A stretch of 20,401 nucleotides of DNA from Isotricha intestinalis (taxonomy: Eukaryota; Ciliophora; Litostomatea; Vestibuliferida; Isotrichidae). The notes under the pieces are model-generated. The model was not told the origin of the DNA. It saw only the letters and a list, made by a program, of their open reading frames with translations, and did no database searches. Shown in pieces: positions 14,872 through 20,401 of this stretch; position 1 is the stretch's first letter; each line of letters opens with the position of its first letter. Both the position numbers and the translations under genes were made by a program. The stretch lies in assembly GCA_023807065.1 (NCBI GenBank), contig JAJJLU010000743.1, forward strand, positions 1 to 20,401, in the 5' to 3' direction.

Positions 14872-15764
14872 TAATAGATTTAATAGAAATGGCAGGTGAT
14901 TTAATGAGAACTCCAATATTACAAAAAACAGTACAAAAAGTAACTGGGAAAGAATTATCTAAAGGGATATTAATTGATGAATGTCCTTCAATTGGAGCTT
15001 CATTATATACTTCATTAATTAATGGTGATTTCCCTATTCCACAATTTAAAGGAATTTCTGATTATAATATGTATAGTATATTATATACTTTAAATGGGAA
15101 TGACAAAAAAATTTATACTTTAATTCATAATGGTAATAGACTTCCTGCTGTTACTAATATTAAAATAAATCAAAGTGACATTAAAAATAATCAATTAAGT
15201 ATTGAATTTTTTAATGATAATGAAGAAATTAAAGAATTATCTGATTTCAATTTCTTAATTCAATTTAATGTAAATTTCAATGAAATAAGTCGTAAAAATA
15301 ATAATTTTAAAGGAACTTTTAATATTTTTTTTGATATAGACAGAAATGGTTATATTATACCTTATAAAATAACAAATGATAAAAATAAAATATTAAATTT
15401 TAATAAATTTATGATTACACATAAAACAAGTGGTATTTATAAAATTGATGAAGAAGAAAATGAAGTAGTTAATGAATTAGTAAAAATTTTAGATGAACAT
15501 AGAACAATTGATAAGCAAACAATTGAATTACATGATAAAACTAATGAAGTTGCTAGTAATTTTTATAATTTAAAAGATAAAGTTAATAATAAAGAAAATA
15601 TGAATAAAATTGATAAAAAAGGGAGAAGATTAATGGAAAGACTGAATTCTATTGAAGTTAAATTAGATAATATTCATGATGCTGGAAAAAGAGAATCAAA
15701 AATTAAAAGGTTAGAATCAATAGTAAAACATATAAAAGAAGTGGAAGAAGAATATAAAAAATAA
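14835..15764 (+). pseudogene. 5'-truncated Hsp110-like gene copy
   Basis: From 14873 this is identical to the 3' part of the full gene and encodes its residues 348-643, ending in the same TAA. It lacks almost the whole ATPase domain: nucleotide motifs 1 and 2 are absent and only the last ~48 residues of that domain remain before the substrate-binding part. An in-frame ATG at 14835 adds 13 residues (MIYKIINYFIVIV) derived from the antisense of the truncated membrane-protein gene, giving a 309-residue ORF. The start is probably fortuitous and no native promoter is present. A product, if made, would be a nucleotide-independent substrate-binding fragment. I treat it as a pseudogene unless transcripts are found. 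Confidence 0.75.
14871..14873. other. Rearrangement junction between diverged flank and second Hsp110 copy
   Basis: Up to G14871 the sequence follows the membrane-protein gene (compare 20127). From A14873 it follows the Hsp110 gene (compare 9614). T14872 matches neither neighbour in the alignments I made. Homology shared by the two parents at the join is at most a base or two, so an end-joining-like event fits better than recombination between long repeats. The junction interrupts two genes at once. Confidence 0.8.
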
Positions 15765-15984
15765 AAAAATAAAATTAAATGATATTAAATAATTTACTTA
15801 ATTATTAAAATTTATTAAAAATAAAAACAATAAAAAAAAAGAACAATTAATCAAAACATTATAAAAAATTCAAAAAGAGATAAGGGTTATTATTTTAAAA
15901 GATTTAAAGAAATTTTTGATTATTAAACAAATAAGAAATAATTACTGTTTTTTGAATAATTATTTTTAATTTTCTCAAAAAAAA

Positions 15985-16010
15985 TTAAATGATAAAAAAA
16001 TATCATTTAA
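15985..16010. repeat. Perfect 10-bp inverted repeat, copy 2
   Basis: TTAAATGATA, six A, TATCATTTAA, identical to 10726-10751, at the same distance (221 bp) downstream of the truncated Hsp110 copy. Confidence 0.5.
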
Positions 16011-16216
16011 ATCAATTTAAATTGAGTCTTATTTAATATTTCAAAACAATAATAAAAAGAAATTATATTTTCTTCATATTTGCTTCTTTTTAATTTTTCT
16101 AAGGTTTTAAACTGTAACAATATTTTTCCAAATTTTAGAATTGAATCCTTGTTGTATAGTTTAATTTTTCTATATTTTCTAAAAATTAATACAATTATTT
16201 TTTCCTTTTGGAGAAT
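16007..16216 (-). pseudogene. Open minus-strand frame without ATG, copy 2
   Basis: Identical to the 69-codon frame at 10748-10957, again without a Met codon and bounded by TAA on both sides. Because the copies are identical, the comparison gives no information about selection. Confidence 0.25.
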
Positions 16217-16319
16217 TTAATGTTGAAAATATATTCTAAATATTTTTTCTAACTTAAAGATAAAATATTTAAAATTGAAATAATTAATTTATATTTAAAT
16301 AAAAAAAAAATAAGTTTCT

Positions 16320-16745
16320 ATGAAAAGAATTTCACTTGAATCACCTAATGCAAATAATTATAAAGAACCTTTATTAAAGGGATTAAAAAATTCATATACT
16401 CAAATTATAATTGATCCTTATTCAAGATTTTCTTCAAAAGAAAAAAAACACTTAGAATCAAATAAATCTTTTAAAAATTTCATTAATGAACTGAAAAAAG
16501 ACAAAAAATATATTAGAATTAAAAAAACTTTTCATACTAGTGATAAAACTTTGATGAGTGTTTCTAAAGAAATTTATATGAATGAAAATGAGGAAAATAT
16601 AAATAATCAAATTTATTATTTTGGTCCTTTTAAATATAATTTTAGGAAAAGAAGAAACTTTGAAGTTGAAAGATTTGACTTAAATGATAATGACAATTCA
16701 TTTTTTTCTTTCAAAAAAATATTTTCTCCTAACAAAAAAAAATAA
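16320..16745 (+). CDS. Small basic protein, unknown function, copy 2
   Basis: Encodes the same 141-residue protein as 11061-11486 with no difference. Its upstream 550 bp is also duplicated, so unlike the Hsp110 fragment this copy keeps its full gene and probably its promoter. If both copies are real and expressed, dosage is doubled. The convergent 325-residue gene follows 146 bp away, as in copy 1. Confidence 0.7.
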   Translation: MKRISLESPNANNYKEPLLKGLKNSYTQIIIDPYSRFSSKEKKHLESNKSFKNFINELKKDKKYIRIKKTFHTSDKTLMSVSKEIYMNENEENINNQIYYFGPFKYNFRKRRNFEVERFDLNDNDNSFFSFKKIFSPNKKK

Positions 16746-16891
16746 TTTCAACTATTTATATAATTTATAAATATAAATTGTTAAGATTTATATAATTTTA
16801 AGATTTAAAATAATGAGCTTTTAATTCACTAAACAATTTTTTATTTTATGTTAATAATACTTTTTAATCAATTATTTATTTTTTTTTAACT

Positions 16892-17869
16892 TTAATAAAA
16901 ATTATTATTATTAAAAATGGATGAAATATTTGGTACAAAAAAGTATTGATTAGTCAAATTATTATTCCTATTATCATTAAATAAAAATAAATTATCATTT
17001 TCTTCATTTATATTATATATTATATTTTGATTATCATTATAATTATTAAAATTAACTAAGAAATTATTATTATTATTATAATCAAATAATGATATTTGAT
17101 TGTGAAAATAAAGATTATTAACATTCAAATTTTGAGGATTTATATATTTATTCCCATTATCATTTTTCTTTTTTTTTGAAAGTAATTCATCAATTAAATT
17201 TGTTTCTTTAACATTATTGTTTTCTGTTTTCTCTGAATGGTCATTATTTGGTAATTCAATTTGTTGTACAATTGAATTATAGTCTAATATTTTTTTTTGT
17301 AATTTGACATTTGAATTAAACTTATTTAGTTCTTGGTATCTTTCATTTATTAAAATAATATTTGGAATAAATGGAATGATATTGTTTTCCCAAATTATAT
17401 AATCCAAAATAAAATAAGGTTTAGTTTCATTTATTATTTTGAAAATGAAATCTAAATTATTATTACTTAATTTTTTAGTGAATAATCCTAAAAAAAGTAA
17501 ATATTCATCTATTTTATATTCATAATTATTTAAACCATAATTATCAATAATTAAAGACAATATTACTATTTCCATTTCATCCATCATTAAATATTTTACC
17601 AAATCAATTAATTTACTCTTAAAGTTTTTTATATCAATATAATCAAATGTATTTGTATAATTTACAATTAATTTTATACAATTAACATTAAAAGAATTAT
17701 AAAAATATTGTTTATAGTTTTGATCACTATAATTTATTGTAAAAATAGTATTTCTTGATTTTTTCAAAAATGGAGAAATTTGATTTTTTAAATGTATTTT
17801 TTTTTCAAATATATCTATAATTCTTTGGTTTTTTTTTTTCTTTGAAATTTTTTTATAAGTTTTTCCCAT
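16892..17869 (-). CDS. Protein of unknown function with Asn-rich C-terminus, copy 2
   Basis: Encodes the same 325-residue protein as 11633-12610: Lys-rich start, all-alpha-looking middle at about 55-170, Asn-rich low-complexity C-terminus. The complete gene and its upstream 704 bp are inside the duplicated block. No sequence difference from copy 1 was seen, not even in the Asn-repeat codons, which normally mutate quickly. Confidence 0.8.
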   Translation of the reverse strand: MGKTYKKISKKKKNQRIIDIFEKKIHLKNQISPFLKKSRNTIFTINYSDQNYKQYFYNSFNVNCIKLIVNYTNTFDYIDIKNFKSKLIDLVKYLMMDEMEIVILSLIIDNYGLNNYEYKIDEYLLFLGLFTKKLSNNNLDFIFKIINETKPYFILDYIIWENNIIPFIPNIILINERYQELNKFNSNVKLQKKILDYNSIVQQIELPNNDHSEKTENNNVKETNLIDELLSKKKKNDNGNKYINPQNLNVNNLYFHNQISLFDYNNNNNFLVNFNNYNDNQNIIYNINEENDNLFLFNDNRNNNLTNQYFFVPNISSIFNNNNFY

Positions 17870-18573
17870 TTGATTTAAATTAGATTATTATTTCCTTTAT
17901 ATTTCGAAAATTAATGAAAAAAACACCATTTCAAATAAACCAAATTAAAATTATTTTTTTTAATTAAATGGATAATAAAATATTTTATAGAATAATATCT
18001 TTTTTTAATTAATTAAATAAATAATTAAAGTATAAGATTATAATAAGAAGTAATCAAATTCTTTTTATTAAATAAATTTTTAAATTCTTAAGAATCTTTC
18101 CTTTTATATAATGGAAAATTGAATTTAAAATAAATTAAATATTATAATTCTATATTTCAATTTGAATGGTAATGAAAATGTTATAATAAATTAAATGAAA
18201 ATTAATTTTTAGATAATAAATAAACAAATTTATATAAGATTATTTCTTAAGTTTTTAATTTTTTTTTCAAATCTTCATTTGAAGGAATAAATTAAATAAA
18301 GTTTAATAGGATTATAATTTTTAATTTATAAATACATTCTCAAAATAATGAGAAGTTTCAGTTAATTTAATTTATATATAGGTTATAATTTCTTCGTCAA
18401 ATAATTTAGTTAAATAACTTATAGAATTATTCAATTTATAATTAATTAAATATTTTATTCCAAAAAAACATATTAGAGAGTTTCAATGATGAATTTTTTG
18501 ATTTTTGTAATTTATATTAACAAAAATAAAAAAATTTAACTATTTATAAAACAAATTATTGTAATTTTAAATT
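17870..18573. other. Intergenic region, copy 2
   Basis: Equivalent of 12611-13314, with the same 7-bp stem and 4-base loop (18266-18283). No gene or RNA was recognised. Identity with copy 1 was seen in every part compared. Confidence 0.55.
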
Positions 18574-18879
18574 TTATTTTTCTTTTTTTTTATTTTTATC
18601 TTTTGAGATAGAATAATTTTTTTTAATGTTTAAATCAAATTGCTTTTTTGTATATTTAACTAAATCATAATATTTTTTATGAGGTAAATTTGCAGTATTA
18701 TATAAAGTTATGAATTCTTCAAAATATTGTTTTTCATTTTGTCTATTTAATTCAACCAAGTTTTTCTTTTTAACTTCTGTGAACCATGCATTAAATTCTA
18801 ATTTATGAATAACTAAATCAGATAAATGAATTAAACCATATTTCCCAAAATCAGAGTTTCTTTTTGAATTATTTTTCAT
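18574..18879 (-). CDS. Small conserved eukaryotic domain protein, copy 2
   Basis: Encodes the same 101-residue protein as 13315-13620, with FGKYGLI, EFNAWFTEVKK and YNTANLPHKKYYDL in the same places. Unlike the two other intact duplicated genes, its upstream region differs between copies, because the diverged flank starts 29 bp before the ATG. The two copies may therefore be expressed differently. Confidence 0.75.
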   Translation of the reverse strand: MKNNSKRNSDFGKYGLIHLSDLVIHKLEFNAWFTEVKKKNLVELNRQNEKQYFEEFITLYNTANLPHKKYYDLVKYTKKQFDLNIKKNYSISKDKNKKKEK

Positions 18880-18908
18880 AATAAATTAAAAAACAATTTG
18901 AAAAAAAA

Positions 18909-20127
18909 TAAAAAAAATTAAATTAAAAACAATTAAAGGATTTTTAAATTTTAAACTAAATCAAAAAAAAGTGTTTTTATTTTTATTATTATTTCATAAA
19001 TTTTAGTTTTTACTAAAAACACACCCAAAAAATAATTGGCTTGCTCTTTAAGGGGAGTGGTTCTAATCAGAGTTTTACGGTACTTCTTTTTATCTTTGAA
19101 CTTTTTAATTCTTTTCTTAAAGAAATTTCTCCTGATTTTAAATCATATATTTCTGTTGAGTAAAAGAAGTTTATTCTATGAGCTAAAGATATTTTGAAGG
19201 AATCTACTTTTAATAAGTCATTTTGATTATTCATCTAATTCTCTATCCTACTGAGGTAAGATTATTCAATTTTTGATGAATGTAATTTTAATATCATTTA
19301 TATATATCTTTTACTATTTTTTTAATTTTTATTTCTTAACTTAAATAATATTGGATTAGTTTTTGTATAAAAGTTAAATAGTTATTTTGATTTATAAAGG
19401 TTTTTTAAAAATGAAATAAAATATTCATGAATTATTAAAATATTAGGAAAATTGGGTTATAATTCAAATTAGAATTAATGATAATTTAAATAAGAGATTA
19501 AATAATTGAGTAAGTTTCTATTTTAAAATTCCTAATTTTTATCATATTATTCTCTTTTATTTATTATATTTTTTTATTTATTATTTTAATAATTATTTAT
19601 AATATTAATAAATTAATAATTTTTTGAAGATATAATATCTATATATAATAAAATGAACATTGATACAATATTAAAATAATATATAAAGAATTAAAAAACT
19701 GTTTTAAGGATATTAAACAATAAAAGTAATTTATTCTAATATTTATTTTTTAATTATAAAATGCCTAAATTATTTGTTTATGATAGAATAACTTTTTTTT
19801 TATGAATATATGTTTTTTTTAATTCATTTTCTTCGAAATAAAGAATATTTTTTATCAATTTGATTTTCACACAATAATTTCAAAGTAACATTCATTTTAA
19901 ATATTGATTCTTCACTTAATAACTTAATTCTTTTTTTGCTGATTGTGTCTATATAATCAACATCGTAACTTTTGCTACAAATACATTTATAAAAAATTAA
20001 ATTTCTCCAAGACACTTTTCTATAATTTTTACTTAATTTTTCATAAATAGTTTCTTGATTTCTCAATGGACTAAAAGAGTCATTTTTTGATTGATTTATA
20101 AAATTATTAATTATTTTATTGCTATCG
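18909..20127. repeat. Diverged flank, copy 2
   Basis: Homologous to 13650-14871 at roughly 90% identity with small indels throughout. Here the homology continues into an intact membrane-protein gene that runs off the window, so this copy looks like the ancestral arrangement. The stretch at about 19235-19823 has no supported gene: plus-strand patches from ATG 19411 and ATG 19653 parallel those of copy 1 and contain in-frame stops and frame-breaking indels. Confidence 0.85.
19067..19234 (-). pseudogene. Degenerate small gene, copy 2 (ATG present, premature TGA)
   Basis: The ORF starts at an ATG (19232-19234) and reads 55 codons (MNNQNDLLKVDSFKISLAHR, then INFFYSTEIYDLKSGE, LRKELKSSKIKRSTVKL) before a TGA at 19067-19069. 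Beyond the stop the frame continues 17 codons (LEPLPLKSKPIIFWVCF) to a TAG at 19013, matching the C-terminus that remains open in copy 1. Over about 60 codons the copies show no indel although both are broken. This suggests a protein-coding past with independent later inactivation. A truncated functional product of 55 residues is possible but less likely. Confidence 0.4.
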
Positions 20128-20401
20128 TTTTTATTCTTCTCCAAAACATGAGAACTTTTACTCTTTTTAAAGAAATTTGTTAAAGATTCATCAATTTTAT
20201 TTGTATATTGTTTTCGATGATATTTTGATAATCGATTTTCAATCATTTTATTAAAATCCTGAACAATTTGAAAGTCATAATAAATTAAACTATTAATTAA
20301 TTTAAAAAATAAAAGAAAAAATTGATAAAAACCACCAATATATCCTATAATACTTTGTAATTTTTTATAATTTCTAAAATAAATTTCTTCATCATTTTCA
20401 A
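19824..20401 (-). CDS. C-terminal part of a ciliate-type multi-pass membrane protein (runs off the window)
   Basis: The minus-strand frame ending with TAA at 19824 is open to the edge of the window (last complete codon 20397-20399), giving 191 residues of a longer protein. The ATG at 20244-20246 is an internal Met, because coding continues upstream. The visible N-terminal part reads FRNYKKLQSIIGYIGGFYQF (local residues 8-27), followed by a hydrophobic segment FFLLFFKLINSLIYY (about 27-41) and YDFQIVQDFNKM. I recall an R-x-Y-x-KLQ-x-IIA-x-IGG segment before a membrane helix from many predicted transmembrane proteins of Tetrahymena and Paramecium with no assigned function. The remaining ~140 residues are probably cytosolic, with YEKLSKNYRKVSWRN, a CIC motif and a Lys/Arg-rich end. 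A truncated, diverged relative is at 14565-14871. Confidence 0.75.
   Translation of the reverse strand, partial: ENDEEIYFRNYKKLQSIIGYIGGFYQFFLLFFKLINSLIYYDFQIVQDFNKMIENRLSKYHRKQYTNKIDESLTNFFKKSKSSHVLEKNKNDSNKIINNFINQSKNDSFSPLRNQETIYEKLSKNYRKVSWRNLIFYKCICSKSYDVDYIDTISKKRIKLLSEESIFKMNVTLKLLCENQIDKKYSLFRRK

Larger units (their letters stand above)
15765..16319. other. Intergenic region of the duplicated block, copy 2
   Basis: This is the equivalent of 10506-11060 and matches it wherever I compared. It contains the second copies of the 10-bp inverted repeat (15985-16010) and of the minus-strand open frame without ATG (16007-16216). It should also hold the promoter of the following 141-residue gene, so that gene copy could be expressed normally. 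Confidence 0.6.
14873..18908. repeat. 4.04-kb direct repeat, copy 2 (near-identical block)
   Basis: This is the second copy of 9614-13649 in the same orientation. It carries the truncated Hsp110 gene, the 141-residue gene, the 325-residue gene and the 101-residue gene with identical products. Its right end is the poly-A tract at 18901-18908, one base shorter than in copy 1. Identity extends through non-coding DNA, which implies very recent origin, recent homogenisation, or assembly of the same molecule twice. Confidence 0.95.

Noticed and set aside
14835..14873. True start of the second Hsp110 copy at ATG 14835
   Set aside because: The first 13 codons come from antisense sequence of another broken gene, and the ATPase domain and native promoter are missing, so the start is probably accidental.
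9614..18908. Transposon carrying the duplicated block
   Set aside because: No transposase, integrase or reverse transcriptase is encoded, and no terminal inverted repeats or target-site duplication were seen at the block ends.
9614..20127. One simple recent tandem duplication of a 5.26-kb unit
   Set aside because: The last 1.2 kb of the unit is about 10% diverged while the first 4.0 kb is not, so a single event does not explain the pair.

Overview
The window is the left end of an extremely AT-rich, compact eukaryotic chromosome. It opens with five tandem CCCCAAT units, a C-rich telomere strand reading into the chromosome. The genes lack obvious introns, use TAA or TGA as stops (TGA ends the eIF4E gene) and never need reassigned stops. 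They encode Asn/Lys-rich proteins and are packed with gaps as small as 39 bp. A ciliate-type G4 telomere, gene-dense layout, standard code and very low GC together suggest a litostome ciliate macronuclear chromosome, most likely a rumen ciliate related to Entodinium. This taxonomic call is inference: I recall CCCCAAT-type telomeres being reported for that group but cannot check it here. A partial gene at the right edge resembles a membrane-protein family I recall from ciliates, which agrees.

Left part (1-9613), single copy. The telomere is followed by a ~160-bp imperfect palindrome that carries telomeric sequence on both arms. Then come: a secreted NlpC/P60- or CHAP-like amidase relative whose Cys position is Ser; an NBR1-like PB1-ZZ-FW autophagy receptor; a short Sec20-type SNARE ending in a KDEL-like tetrapeptide; a small membrane protein; an Aurora/PLK-like protein kinase with a long basic tail; about 1.2 kb of apparently decayed sequence; an eIF4E; an Asn-rich protein of unknown function; and an Hsp110-type chaperone. 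These are mostly housekeeping functions with no operon-like theme. The amidase relative is the one gene that looks acquired from bacteria.

Right part (9614-20401), duplicated. A 4.04-kb block (9614-13649) recurs at a constant offset of 5259 bp (14873-18908). I found no mismatch in any coding region or in the intergenic stretches I compared. It holds the 3' part of the Hsp110 gene, two unknown genes and a small conserved-domain gene. Each copy is followed by a ~1.2-kb flank (13650-14871 and 18909-20127) that is homologous but about 10% diverged with indels. Near-zero divergence therefore switches abruptly to ~10% at a poly-A tract, so this is not one simple recent tandem duplication. The internal junction at 14871/14873 cuts two genes: it removes the first 347 residues of the second Hsp110 copy and the 5' part of a minus-strand membrane-protein gene. 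The intact relative of that membrane-protein gene is open to the right edge of the window.

The intact genes would work independently: protein turnover (NBR1), ER-Golgi traffic (Sec20), signalling (kinase), translation initiation (eIF4E) and protein folding (Hsp110). I found no rRNA, tRNA, CRISPR or intact transposon. The most interesting features are the mosaic duplication, the palindromic subtelomere and the amidase-like gene.
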